From Cladophialophora immunda (Eukaryota > Ascomycota > Eurotiomycetes > Chaetothyriales > Herpotrichiellaceae): a DNA stretch of 64,000 nucleotides. Numbering within the stretch: position 1 is the first letter of the stretch; each line of letters begins with the position of its first letter. The DNA is taken from NCBI RefSeq assembly GCF_000835495.1, contig NW_015622542.1, positions 6,633,936 through 6,697,935 of the forward strand, in the 5' to 3' direction. Made by a program: the position numbers and the translations under genes. Under the pieces are notes generated by a model that worked only from the letters and a program-made list of their open reading frames with translations, was not told the DNA's origin and ran no database searches. Positions 10,376-21,280 of the stretch are shown in pieces.

Positions 10376-13173
10376 ATGGATCGCCATTCATTATCGAGCA
10401 GCGGTGCTCGCATCGGCGAAAAGTCACCGCTGCTTCGAGATGAAGAAAGCAGTGCACCACCCCTGACTCCCCGCTGCCCTTCTTGCGGCCGTCACCGGAA
10501 GCAACCATTCCACTGGCCTTTCTTCGGTGTGTTCATGGTCTTTTTCGTGATATGGCTTGGTTTTACCGGCTTTTTGACGAAGAATGCTTTGCGGACGGGT
10601 CCTGGGCTCAGCCTCTGGTCCGGGAGCTGGCCTTTCTCGGTCAATGGTGAGTCTCACTGTGAACTGGGTAGTAATCCCTTAGTTTATTGACACTCTGAAG
10701 TGAACAAGGAGGACCCAGAACTGAGTGGAGCTGATGTCTGCCTCACTCCCGCATGTGTCCATGCCTCCTCCGAACTGCTTTACAACTTGTCGCCCGAGTA
10801 CAAAACCCTCGACCCGTGCACCGACTTCGAGGAGCTCGTTTGCGGAGGATGGCGGGACCGTCACGATCTCCGTCCAGACCAAGGCGACGCCTTTACCGGC
10901 ACCATCATGGCAGAGAACTCTCAGATGCTTCTCCGCCATATTCTCGAAGCTCCATATCCCGGATTGTCGGCGGTAAGTCCCTGGCAGCAGGTTGATGATC
11001 TTTGGTTCTGTGCTCATATACCTGCTCCAGCATTCCTACTTCTCCCCCGCCGCACTAGACGGTGCCACTGGCTCAGTTGACAAGGAGAATTTCGACAAGC
11101 TCAAGGCTGCCTATGACGCTTGCTTGGACGAAGACACCATCAAGAAACTTGGGGTGGCCCCATTGGTCGAGATAGTCAACACCACCTCGAACCATTTCTC
11201 GTCTGGCGACCTGTCTTCCACCATCTCATTTATGCTCGAGACCGGGATGTCGACTTTGATATCTGCTGACACCGGTGCCGACGACAAAGATCCAGACACG
11301 GTGGTCGTCTCTATCTCGGCCCCGTGGAGTGTCGGTCTACCGGCGAAGGAAATGTACGAAGACGAAAATCTCGTGAAGAAGTACGAAGATACGGCCTCGA
11401 AAGTCCTCTCAGCTCTCCATGAGCAAGCCGCGGCGGATGCAGTGGATGCTCGCGCTTTGGTGGAGTTTGAGAAACAGCTTGCGAAGGCTTCGCCCAGTGC
11501 TGAAGACCGCAACGACGTTACAGTGAGCGGGGAATGCTGTTTTTGCAATGCCAAATTACTAACCCACCAACAGAAATACTACAACCCCATGTCGCTGGCC
11601 GATGCAGATGCTCTGACTCCACAACTGAAGCTGTCAGATATCCTCGACAGCCTCGTACCGGCGGACTACAAATTGGAGAGAGTCATAGTCATGGCTCCAC
11701 AATATATGAAGGATCTCAGTAAACTGCTTGCAGAAACTCCAAAGAAGACCCTGCACTCGTTCTTCATCTGGAAGGCAATCCAGTCATACGCTAGCTTCAT
11801 TGAGGCCGATGCTGTTGTTCCACTCAAACAGTTCTCGAACGAGTTAGTGGGCAAGGTACTACCCCTCTCCCAATCCTATTATTCTGCAACTGACATGTAT
11901 TAGGATCCAGATACAAAGCCAGAACGGTGGAGGACGTGCGTCTCCCACGTCGACTTTGGAGTGGGCTGGATCTTGAGCCGCTTCTTCGTCGAGAAAGCCT
12001 TCTCCGCCAAGGCAAAAGCGTTTGGTGATCAAATTGTCTCCGATATCAAGGATCAATTCATTGAAAAGCTGAAGGTCACTGAGTGGATGGAGAAGGAAGT
12101 GATTGAGCTAGCCATTTCAAAGGTCCATAACATTGTCCAAAAAATTGGATATCCAGACAAGGTATGTCATGCTCCAAGGGCGGTCGACCGTTTGCACAAT
12201 ACTGACATCTTCTACCCACAGAGCCCCAATATTATGGATCCTGTGAGTTTGAAGAAATACTACGACCCAGTCAATATTACTTCCTCGACGTACTTTGGCA
12301 ATGCAGTGTCGGTCATCCGTGCCGAGCTCTCTCGTGAATGGGCTGCCCTAGGCAAGCCTGTGGATAGGAATCAATGGTTCGTCACGGCTTCTTGTGGAGG
12401 TGTCTGGTGCAAAGTGCTGACAATCTTTTCAGGGATATGACCGTTCCGACTGTGAACGCATGTAAGCGCTTACCCATCCCTGCTTCTCGACTTGAGACCA
12501 TACTAATTTGCAGACTACAACCCTCCTGGCAACGAAATCGTTTTCCCGGCAGGGATCATGCAGGTCAGTCATATCGAAGTGAGTTCCAGCTTCGGAGAGC
12601 TAATCCGAACAGTTCCCTGTCTTTGACGTCGATGTCCCCCAATATCTCAGCTACGGCGCCTTCGGGTCCGTGTCTGGGCACGAGCTCTCTCACGCATTCG
12701 ATTCCACCGGTCGCCATTACGACCAGAACGGCAATTTCACCGACTGGTGGACGGAAAAGACGGTCGAGAATTTCAAGAAGCGCGCAGAGTGTTTCGTCGA
12801 GCAGTATGCCAATTTCACTGTGCCCGGGCCAGACGACAAACCGCTACACGTCAACGGCCGATTGACTTTGGGAGAGAACATCGCCGATGCAGGAGGTCTA
12901 GCTGCGGCATTTGCAGCGTGGAAGAAGCGTGCGGCGGAAAAGCCAAACCAGGACCTTCCCGGCCTGGAATTCTTCACCCAGGAGCAGTTGTTCTTCGTCA
13001 ACTATGCCAATTGGTGGTGCGGAAAGACAAGGAAGGAGACTGCCATTCAGCGCATCTACCTGGATCCCCATGCGCCAAAGTTTGCGAGGATCCTGGGTAC
13101 CATGGCCAATTCGAGGGACTTCAGGGAGAGCTTCCAGTGCGAGAAGAAAGAGCCCGTCTGTGAACTGTGGTGA
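10376..13173 (+). CDS. M13 (neprilysin / endothelin-converting-enzyme type) membrane metallopeptidase
   Basis: Nine exons: 10376-10646, 10701-10972, 11031-11522, 11574-11855, 11904-12161, 12222-12376, 12433-12461, 12514-12563 and 12613-13173, giving 789 aa in frame. Exons 7 and 8 are only 29 and 50 bases. A short cytosolic tail precedes one membrane span (about residues 49-67), making a type II protein facing the lumen or outside. The zinc site is complete: HELSH (about 626-630) and the third ligand Glu in GENIADAGG (about 691). The NPPGNEIVFPAG motif precedes it, and the protein ends in CELW, as M13 enzymes do (CxxW). The family cleaves oligopeptides. One donor is GTTCGT (12377), an unusual sequence, but it restores the conserved reading. 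Confidence 0.95.
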
Positions 13174-13871
13174 GGGGTGAACGGGTTTGCGAGGCCCAAG
13201 CAGGCCTGTCTGCATTGCATCAAACGGCTGGCATTGCGCTTTCAGTTGCCATCAAAATCTGGACGGACAGGAAAAGCACATTTGGGCAAAAAGCTGGGCA
13301 TCAACGAGCATAACCTCATTGGAGTCTTTCTGTAGTGTTTGTCAGACAATCATTCTGTACCCACCGATGTCCCGATGGATGTCAGTCGTTGGGGGCATCG
13401 AAGCCCAAATAGTTCCATTTGCTTGTCAAAAGCGTTACTCCAGTATTTCGTGGGGTTCAAGGAACTTGTTGCTAATGACAAATTGTTCGGGCTGGTCGTA
13501 TGGTTAACGGTGGTGGCATGGTATCCCCTCCCCCGCCTGATGCGCATCGCTTAGTCGACGGAAACTCTCGCTGCCTAGATTTTTGTGGAGGCGCAGTACG
13601 CTCGAACGAAAGGGATACGATAGAGAACAAGCTAGGCGCAACACGTTTGGGCTGCTGTGTAACCAGTGCTATGGCCGTGGAGGATAAAAAGCCAGACCAA
13701 GGCGGGGTGAAGGCGTGACGGGTTCAGACCACATCGCTCACATTCCACCAGCTTGACTCTAACACTTCTCACCTTCAGGATACGACTCTGCGCGTTGACC
13801 CCTTCACTTTGACTGCATCGACAACGACGGCACGAATCTAAGACCCTCTCCTATCAAACTCCACTACCGCC
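13174..13871. other. Intergenic region (promoter of the lyase-family gene)
   Basis: Holds the 3' end of the peptidase gene and the upstream region of the next gene, with pyrimidine-rich sequence just before the ATG at 13872. No gene is supported. Confidence 0.5.
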
Positions 13872-14675
13872 ATGGCAAAGTCTCGTGAAGAGCTCAACAA
13901 CCTCGCTCGCCAGCTCAAATCCCTTCATGTCCCTGGCCAGCCTCTGATCCTGACAAACGTCTACGATGCCTGCACTGCCTCGGTGGTAGCCGGCCTCCCC
14001 TCGACCAAGGCCGTGGCAAGCGCCTCTTTCGCGATCGCAGCCAGTATCGGCATCGAGGATGAGAACACCATGTCCCTCAACGACAATCTCGCTGGAGTCC
14101 GCAGGGTGGCTGCGGGGCTCCGCAACGCCGGCAAGGCCGATGCACTGCCATTGACGGCGGATCTGCAGGACGGGTACGCCGACCCGGGAGAATCGGTCAG
14201 ACGGGCCATCGAGATCGGAGTGGTCGGCGCCAACATCGAAGACGTCGATAACAGCTCCCAGCCAGCGAAACTGAGACCCCTCGACGAAGCAAAGAGCCGC
14301 ATCGAGGCCGCCGTCCGCGCCGCCAGGGAGGCAGGGGTCCCCGATTTCGTGGTGAACGCGCGAACGGACGTCCTGGGGTTCGACGGCACGATTGACGACG
14401 TGGTGGAGCGCGGGCGCGCATATCTAGACGCGGGGGCTACCACCGTGTTTGTTTGGGGCGTGAGGAAGAAGGTCATCACCGAACAGGAGGTGAAGGACAT
14501 GGCTACCAGGCTCGACGGCAAACTGGCCGTGCTTGCACAGGGCTGTACCGTCGAAACCCTGAAGCAGGCGGGCGTGAGCCGCATCTCCGTGGGGCCTACG
14601 CTGTTGTTGAGAGCGCTCAAGTTTATACAGAACGAAGCTACGGCTATTCTGGAGGCGAAGGAGTGGTCTATGTGA
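13872..14675 (+). CDS. Isocitrate lyase / PEP mutase superfamily protein
   Basis: Intronless, 267 aa. The protein is a single TIM-barrel of the phosphoenolpyruvate phosphomutase/isocitrate lyase superfamily: LTNVYDACTASVV near the N-terminus, then PLTADLQDGYAD and VGANIEDVDNSS, whose acidic residues hold the catalytic Mg2+, then DFVVNARTDVLG. Members make or break C-C or P-C bonds next to a carboxylate (oxaloacetate hydrolase, 2-methylisocitrate lyase, phosphonopyruvate enzymes). The classic catalytic KKCGH loop of isocitrate lyases is absent. The protein is close in size and layout to short bacterial carboxyphosphonoenolpyruvate-mutase-like proteins common in fungi. The exact substrate is unknown. 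It lies between the peptidase and a regulator-like gene, both on the same strand. Confidence 0.85.
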   Translation: MAKSREELNNLARQLKSLHVPGQPLILTNVYDACTASVVAGLPSTKAVASASFAIAASIGIEDENTMSLNDNLAGVRRVAAGLRNAGKADALPLTADLQDGYADPGESVRRAIEIGVVGANIEDVDNSSQPAKLRPLDEAKSRIEAAVRAAREAGVPDFVVNARTDVLGFDGTIDDVVERGRAYLDAGATTVFVWGVRKKVITEQEVKDMATRLDGKLAVLAQGCTVETLKQAGVSRISVGPTLLLRALKFIQNEATAILEAKEWSM

Positions 14676-15333
14676 GACCCGAGGCCTCAAAAAGTGAGAG
14701 TCTGTAAGAAAGGAGGCGTGATCATGTCGGATTCATGAGGGTATCCTTTTTACCTTACTTCCTCAGGCACAATATACCCACTGGTTTTGGACGACCTTCC
14801 TTTTTTCGCTGTTGCCCTCCCGACTTTTACCACCCATTAATTCCTCCCTCCTCGGAAAACCAAGCGACTCGAAGTGGATTCGCGGGCTCGAGTCGCCTTG
14901 GACGGGATTCCGCCATTCGCTGGGGACGCGGCATCTGTGCGAGGCACATCTCTTGGCCAGCTTGGCTCGAGGCGGGCTGGTCGACATGCCGCCAATCGCT
15001 CATCTTCTACCGCTGACTCAGGAAGTCAAGTTGTGGGAAGAAAAGAGGTGGCAATACCGGCGTGATACGTTGGGGGTGATGCAGAAAAGGGGAATATGTC
15101 TAATTCGAGGGAGTCTCCTGTGCTCCTCAGGACGACAACATCCAGCATGAGCGACTCCAAGTCAACATCCTACCGGCAAGGAAGGCAGATACCATCTTCA
15201 CACTTGCGTTTCTCGGAAAACCACTCATAGCGTGGACGAGACTCCCTGCTTGAAGACCGGCGACAACTGTTTCTATCTGCACCCACATCTATACGGCCTC
15301 AGACGACGAGATCGCCCACTTGTGGCCTGCGAT
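14676..15333. other. Intergenic region (promoter of the second regulator-like gene)
   Basis: No ATG-initiated frame with a recognisable domain occurs here. An open frame reaches back in frame from 15334 to 15232, but it has no ATG. Confidence 0.5.
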
Positions 15334-16800
15334 ATGCCAAAGGTCAGAGTCTTCTTCGTTGACTGCCACCCGAAACGCCCGCAAAGAGACCGTGGGCTGG
15401 ACGACGCCGAGCGCAGGGCCCATGCTGCCCGCGAGACACACAGGAAAAAGGAGGCTCAACGGGACAGACTCCAGTCGCGCCATGTCACGTCTCCAACCAG
15501 TCAGTCGATCCTATCTAGGACCGATCCTTTCGGGTCTGCATCTGTCAAAATTGACAATGCCGTAGCTGGTTTACTTCACTACTACGTCTATTTTTACCAT
15601 CCCGCCCTGTGGCCCAACGAAATGACCGTCCTTCGGCAGGGGGTGTACACGTTCAAAAGCGCTGTCGACTGCATCATGCGCACGGTCGTCGAGGACAGAC
15701 TCACCATGTACTGTCTCTTAAGCGCCGCTGCGTGCCGACTCCAGTTCATTGATCGCCTTCCTTGCACGCTGGTGGTCGGGAAGGACGGCCACTATATGCG
15801 CAACGCGCTCCAGCTGCTGCGCTCTCGGATCGACACGCGGTCTTTCCAGACATCGGAGCAGCTGAGGCAGCTACTGATCTGCATCATGTTCTTGACCTCA
15901 GCCGAGTGCTACCGCGACGACGTTTCCGCGGCCAAAACACACCTGCAGGCTGCGGTCGGCCTCCTTGAACGAAACGGCGGGCTCATGGCCATCCAGGATG
16001 AAAATTTGCGGGGCCAGCTCGCGATGGCTGATCTGTATCTCGCCTGCGTCAAGCTCAGACCTTGTCTTTTTGCGTGGGACTACGACCCAGGTCCGGCCAG
16101 TATTCTTGGACTGAAAGAACACGAGTTGTCTCCTGCCCAGTCTGAGAGCAGAGCAATTTCTCTGTTTAATAGAGACACGTCGATAGTACCCGTGGAGCTG
16201 AGAGCTGTGGTCGAGCAGTTGGTCGAGTCGTACGGCGTCAAGAGTCGCCTACTGACCTCCTCCATGTCGGCAGCACGAGCTCTCCAGGTCACCCACTGGA
16301 TCACGACCCGAAACATGGCCATTAGAAACAAGATGCTGGCACTCACCACGCGCGACCCTCGAATCCACGCTCTCAGGACAGCGATCATCATGTGGACCCT
16401 GCTAGCGATGAACGTGACGGGCCGCGCAAAGACCGTCAAGGTCATGGCGCCCATGTTGAAGGAGATCCTGGCGCAAACCCAAACAACACCCGACGGCTGG
16501 GTTGGCAGCGAGGACATTAGGCTGTGGATTCTGGTCGTTGGGTTCTCCTGCGCCGCCGAGGGGAGCGACGTCGCCGAGTGGTTTGCGGAGCAATGCTCCT
16601 TCGCCTCAAGCTGGTGTCTGGGCTCGACAGAGCCAACGCTGTGCTGGAACGACGATGACGACGACGATAGCCTCCTCGCAGAGAGACTCGAGACCTTCCA
16701 GTGCCGAGGCTTCTTCTTCGACGTGCTTGTGCAGAGGCCTCGGACGAGGAGACTTGCCCAGGCGATCAGCGCTAGCTGTTGGATTGACTGCTCGAGCTGA
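15334..16800 (+). CDS. Fungal transcription-factor-like protein without a recognised DNA-binding domain
   Basis: One exon, 488 aa from the first ATG in frame. It begins VRVFFVDCHPKR and then DAERRAHAARETHRKKEAQR, a basic stretch of the same kind as in the protein encoded from 1677. The remainder is a helical fungal-specific regulatory region (for example a long hydrophobic helix around LLICIMFLTSAECY). An Asp-only run (WNDDDDDDSLL) lies near the C-terminus. No zinc cluster is visible. The pair at 1677 and 15334 are relatives by motif, although their bodies have diverged. Function as a regulator is inferred from the family. No target is evident from the position next to the lyase-family gene. 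Confidence 0.75.
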   Translation: MPKVRVFFVDCHPKRPQRDRGLDDAERRAHAARETHRKKEAQRDRLQSRHVTSPTSQSILSRTDPFGSASVKIDNAVAGLLHYYVYFYHPALWPNEMTVLRQGVYTFKSAVDCIMRTVVEDRLTMYCLLSAAACRLQFIDRLPCTLVVGKDGHYMRNALQLLRSRIDTRSFQTSEQLRQLLICIMFLTSAECYRDDVSAAKTHLQAAVGLLERNGGLMAIQDENLRGQLAMADLYLACVKLRPCLFAWDYDPGPASILGLKEHELSPAQSESRAISLFNRDTSIVPVELRAVVEQLVESYGVKSRLLTSSMSAARALQVTHWITTRNMAIRNKMLALTTRDPRIHALRTAIIMWTLLAMNVTGRAKTVKVMAPMLKEILAQTQTTPDGWVGSEDIRLWILVVGFSCAAEGSDVAEWFAEQCSFASSWCLGSTEPTLCWNDDDDDDSLLAERLETFQCRGFFFDVLVQRPRTRRLAQAISASCWIDCSS

Positions 16801-17279
16801 CAGTGTTATTGTGGAGGCGAGTACCGAGTGATAAAGCACGTCGAAACCAACAATGCACATTGACTCTGTGCACGGTAACCAAGGATGAAACATACATTCC
16901 ATTACTTGGTATGGTTAGACTCTCTTTGATGTCATCCAGATCGTGCTGTGCCAGATTCGCAAACTTGCTGCGCTTGATTGCCATGGCAATGATTGCACCG
17001 CAAGTATCGCCCAGGCTTATGTTATACAGTGATAGGACACGATATTCATGCAGCGTTTAATTATTGCCTCAGATACAAGATTCAAGCCACTCTTCCTCTG
17101 TGCCGAAATACCTCTGCATCACTTTGTTGCAAGCCTCACGCGCTCTCTGCTGTCGCATCGCATCTTCTTTGCGACCTTGATCCGCTCCCCTGCCAATCCT
17201 CCAGCAATCTAGCCCTGGGGTATCCTTCACCTCCTCTCTATCATCGTCAGTACAGCTCAGATATCTCGGGAGAAGAGTC
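16801..17279. other. Intergenic region upstream of the broken PAQR gene
   Basis: Contains the former promoter of the PAQR-like gene. No other feature is seen. Confidence 0.5.
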
Positions 17280-18133
17280 ATGTCAGGGGCAGAACTCAGA
17301 AAACGACCACTGCCCAAAGTCACCATGAGCACCACAAACGCCCTCACAACCCGGTCGGAGGCTAACCCGCGAACCGTAACGTGGCAGGAGATTCCCGAAT
17401 GGCAGCTCGACAACGAGTATATCCTCGGTGGCCATCGGCGAGAGAAAGCAGACTATCTGGACATCTTGACCAGCGTGACCTTTCTGCACAACGAGACTTA
17501 CAATGTACATACTCATCTCTCCGGGGCTGTCCTCCTCCCACTCGTCGCCGCTGCATTCCTGCGGTCACTGCCCGAGCCTCAATTTCTCAATGTCTCGTCC
17601 TTGGACTACGCTATGCTTGGAATCTACTTCTGATGCGCGGAGATCGGTTTGGTCATGAGCTCCCTTTACCACCTGATGCTCCCCAGCTCGCATCCCGTCG
17701 AGCGGTTCTGGCATGGAATGGATCTGCTTGGTATTGTCGTTGTGACGGTGGGCACATCCTCCTCCGACATCTACTACGTTTTCTTCTGTGAAGCGAGCTT
17801 GCAGAAATTGCACTGGGCTATTGTCAGTCTCTCCGAGCGTCCGTCACCACCGCCCTTCGCTTTTTCCTTTTCTTTGCAGCCCCATCACAGGAAAACATAC
17901 GCTGACATGAATTCAAGATCCTAACCACGGGCACTGCCATGCTGTCCCTCCAGGCTATTCTACCGAACCAGAAATTGGCCCTCTGTCATCCTCTTCTGCA
18001 TCGACAAGCAACAACGCTGTTGCCAGTCCCCATGGCAGAATGGCAGACAAACAGAAGAATGTGGGCACTGGTATTATTCACGAAGACCCTATTGCGAAAC
18101 GGATTCAGGGTGGCATCGAGTATAATTCCATGA
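17280..18133 (+). pseudogene. Decayed PAQR (adiponectin receptor / Izh / hemolysin III-like) gene
   Basis: The ATG at 17280 opens a PAQR-type N-terminus: EIPEWQLDNEYILGGHRR, then HNETYNVHTHLSG, the hallmark before the first membrane span. A TGA at 17631-17633 interrupts span 2; the same frame then continues with MSSLYHLMLPSSHPVERFW and LLGIVVVTVG, also family hallmarks. A normal intron (17823-17917) joins to ILTTGTAMLSLQ. After that the similarity ends and the frame runs through unrelated residues to a stop at 18133. Spans 4-7 and the conserved C-terminal histidine motif are missing. Intact members are seven-span membrane proteins linked to lipid and zinc homeostasis. A sequencing error could explain the stop, but not the lost 3' half. 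Confidence 0.8.
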
Positions 18134-18330
18134 AGTAGTGGCAGGCTGGGATAGTCATGGCCGCCGAAAAAATCTCATTAGGGATCCTGTCACTCCATGC
18201 AGCAATGACAACTCTCGCCTTGCTCCCTGTAGGCCATGTCAAAGAAGGCACAGGTTCTGCATATCGACTAGTGGCACGCTCATCAAGCTCTAGACTTCAT
18301 TCGTCCTCGTCCCTCCCTCGACCTCTGCCA

Positions 18331-19297
18331 TCAGTCTGTTGTTACTCTCCCCGCGTGCAGTCCGCCCGTAACGAGTATCTCTGCGCCCGTCGTGTAAGCC
18401 GAAGCATCGCTCAACAAGTACACTGCCGCGCCCGTCAGGTCGTTGCGGTTTCCGATCCGTCTCATGGGCGGTGCATTCTCCATGATGTCGACCAGCTCGG
18501 GGTTCCTTTCGCGCAGAACCTTTGTCATGTCGCTCTGGATGTACCCGGGCGAGATGACATTACAGCGGATGTTGAGCGGCGCCAACTCGACCGCCAGCGC
18601 CGTGCTCAGCATCTTGACGGCGCCCTTGGACGCGTTGTACGAGGACAGCAGCGTGCGCGGGAGCGCGACGTGCGCGCACACGGACGCGATCAGCAGCAAA
18701 CTGCCCCCAGTGCCCTGTTTCTGCATCTGTTGCGCCGCCAGCTGCGCGGTGAAGAACGTCCCGTTGACCTGTATCCGGTTGTCAACACCGGTAAATCGCC
18801 TACGTCGACAACGGGGGTCACAAAACGCACATTGATGTCCATGACCTTTCGGACCGTGTCCCAGCCCTGCTCAAGAAACGGTCCTTCCGGCGCGATCCCC
18901 GCGGCCGTCACGCTACGCGACGTCTTCTCAGCAAATGTGCAACAACCTTGGGGGGGATCTGCATCTTCTTCTCAGGCTTCGGAAGCACTTACCACCCGTC
19001 CAGCGTGCCCAGGGTTTCCATCGCCCGGGCAAACGCGCCCTTCAGGCTCTCCTCGCTCGTCACGTCCGCGTGGATGTACGTGACCTTGACGCCGAAGTCG
19101 CTCTCGAGCGTGTCGAAGTCCGACACGGGCTGGTCCAGGAGGTCGAACACGACGACGTTGCCGCCCATCTCGGCGATGGCGCGCGTGATGGCGTACCCGA
19201 TGCCGCGCCCGCCCCCCGTAACGATGAAGTTGCGGCCCGTGAGCTCGAACGTCGGACGCACGGGCTTGAGGTCGCCATCGTGGAGGAGGGGGGTCAT
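18331..19297 (-). CDS. Short-chain dehydrogenase/reductase (SDR)
   Basis: Minus strand, three exons: 19297-18993, 18912-18831 and 18768-18331 (274 aa). The splice sites are GTAAGT/TAG and GTGCGT/CAG, and the joins restore LDGCVTAAGIAPEG and MDINVNGTFFTAQ. Classical SDR marks: cofactor loop TGGGRGIG (residues 27-34), an NAG-like AAG strand, catalytic Ser near 158 (LIAS), and Tyr173/Lys177 in YNASKG. The acidic residue after the second strand (VVFDLLD) favours NAD(H). Fungal relatives act on sugar alcohols or other secondary alcohols (D-arabinitol 2-dehydrogenase-like), but the substrate cannot be read. Transcription diverges from the dioxygenase at 20330 across a shared 1-kb region. Confidence 0.9.
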
Positions 19298-20329
19298 TGC
19301 TGCGACGGTCCTTATTTCCAGACTTTTGGCAAGAGACGAAACCTACACTTCCCGGCCGAATCGTGTATAATATACTCTTCTCGCCCAGATGTCCCCCCAC
19401 ACCTACACACACACCTACTCCTTACACCCGCCCACACAAGTCCGGTTCGAACATGCCCAGGGCTCACAATCGGTCACACCCAGCGAACGCGCGGGGTAGC
19501 ATCGAGCGCGGAAAAGTCAGTCCTTGGGGGTTTTGTCCAGCCTCGGCTATGTGGACTGTGTGGACTGTGATACCAGAAGTTGAACCTTGGTCTAGTAGCC
19601 GACCTCGCTTCTACGATGGCCACCATCAAAACTAAACATATTACGCGTTGCTTTATATACTGAGATTGACGCCCTTCTGCGGCTATAGCCCTGTGTGGTA
19701 GAACTGGCCCTGAAGCCTTCCCTCTTGAGTGTCACTCCGACATCCTGGCGTCCACCACGCTCGCTCTAGGATATCCAGGAAACTCCTCTCCGACTTCGAT
19801 ACCCGGGGTTTGATCTCAGCTTTGCGGGGAATCTGGGGCCGCAACTCGCCATCCCCCACACATGATCCTGGATCGAGCAGAACTAGGTTGGTTCAACCTT
19901 GTGCCAGGCCAATCGCTAGTTCTTCCGAGTATCCTTGTCAAAGACTTCCTCGCTAGACGCTCGGCAGCTTCAAGGCCAGGAACGAGTGTAGACGAGTCGG
20001 TCAGTGTCTGAGGAGGACTGAGCCAGCAAACTGGTCTCGCCGAGTTTACGCTTCCAGGTGAAAGGTCTCACTCATTGGCCTAGAATGGCGCACGGCGCTA
20101 TCTGTTCCCATGGCGAATTCCAGCCCAGCCTTAATACATTGGTTGACGGATTTCAACAATACATTCAACTTTGCTAGTCGGAAAACGCGACGTTCCTCTC
20201 GGCAAGCAGATCCGGTTCGTTGAGAGACCCTACCGATCCACTCCAATGATATACTTTAGGCCGAGATGGCGTGGAAGGGATTATGGATCGCGTGCACAAC
20301 GCAGGTAGATTCTTTCGACCCAAATCACA
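19298..20329. promoter_or_regulatory. Divergent promoter region between SDR and dioxygenase
   Basis: About 1 kb between divergent starts, so both promoters are here. A CA-rich strand lies near 19396-19434. No convincing gene is seen, and I found no clear palindromic operator. Confidence 0.5.
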
Positions 20330-21280
20330 ATGCCCAGCGTAACCAGACTGCTGGTCACCCCCCTCGCCCCAACCTTTGCAGCCGAAGTGGAGGGCGTCGA
20401 CTTCTCAAAGCCCGTCGACGATGCTCTATTCGAAGAACTCCGCGCCACGCTGCACAAGTACGGGGTCATCATTTTGAGGAAGACGGCGCTCGACGACGAA
20501 GGCGCGCTGGCCTTGGGCCGACGCTTCGGCGACCTCGACAACGTCAAGGCCCACCGAGCGGCCGGCCGCAAGTTCCGCATTGACAACGACGAGATCTTCG
20601 ACGTGGCCAACCTCGACGAGAACGACCAGATCGTCACCGAAAAGGACCCCAACCGGACCGCTTCGGCCAACGGCAACGCTCTGTGGCACGCCGACGGCGC
20701 GTTCAACCCGCGACGCACGGGCGTGTCGATCCTGCGAGCGGTCGAGCTCCCACCACCCAACACCGGCGGGCACACCGAGTACCTCGACTCGCGGACGGCG
20801 TACGAAGACCTGCCCGAGGCGAAGAAGCGAGCGATCGAAGGCCTCGTGGGGCGCAACTCGCTCTTCCACAACCGCAAGACCGCCAACCCCGACTCCCCGC
20901 TCTTCCGCGACATCGACCCGATGGCGATGCCCATGGCCAAACACAAGATCGTCCAGGATCACCCCGAGACCGGCCGGCGGAATCTCTACATCACGTCGTA
21001 CACGCACTCCATTGACGGAATGGGAGTCGACGAGGGCCAGAAGTTACTCAAGGAGCTTTTCGAGCACGTGCAGCAGGAGAAATACCGCTTCAGGCACGAC
21101 TGGAGGGACAACGGTGACGTGGCCATCTGGGACAACACGGCGGTCCTGCACCGCGCGACCCACGGCGCGTACGAAGGCAAGTACCGCAGAGATCTGAGGA
21201 GGATTTCCGTCTTTGACATGGGCCCGACCGCGTACGGTGAGAATGATGTCTCGACGTACTGGCAGCAGGGTCTGCCATGA
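20330..21280 (+). CDS. TfdA/TauD-type Fe(II)/2-oxoglutarate dioxygenase
   Basis: Intronless, 316 aa. The iron ligands are visible as His120 and Asp122 (LWHADGAF) and a distal His near 274 (AVLHRATHG), with the 2-oxoglutarate-binding Arg in the following YRRDLRRISV segment. The overall pattern, including YGVIILRKT and ELPPPNTGGHTEYLD, matches the alpha-ketoglutarate-dependent 2,4-D/taurine dioxygenase family. These cytosolic enzymes hydroxylate small acids such as taurine, sulfonates, or aryloxy- and alkyl-carboxylates, coupled to decarboxylation of 2-oxoglutarate. The next gene downstream on the same strand is a transporter, which suggests uptake of the substrate. The coding sequence is noticeably GC-rich and has no intron, unlike many neighbours. 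Exact substrate unknown. Confidence 0.9.
   Translation: MPSVTRLLVTPLAPTFAAEVEGVDFSKPVDDALFEELRATLHKYGVIILRKTALDDEGALALGRRFGDLDNVKAHRAAGRKFRIDNDEIFDVANLDENDQIVTEKDPNRTASANGNALWHADGAFNPRRTGVSILRAVELPPPNTGGHTEYLDSRTAYEDLPEAKKRAIEGLVGRNSLFHNRKTANPDSPLFRDIDPMAMPMAKHKIVQDHPETGRRNLYITSYTHSIDGMGVDEGQKLLKELFEHVQQEKYRFRHDWRDNGDVAIWDNTAVLHRATHGAYEGKYRRDLRRISVFDMGPTAYGENDVSTYWQQGLP

Noticed and set aside
17280..17822. Splicing out the PAQR stop codon with an intron at about 17591-17645
   Set aside because: The candidate is 55 bases and would break the frame and delete span 2, whereas the frame on both sides of the TGA matches the family without a gap.
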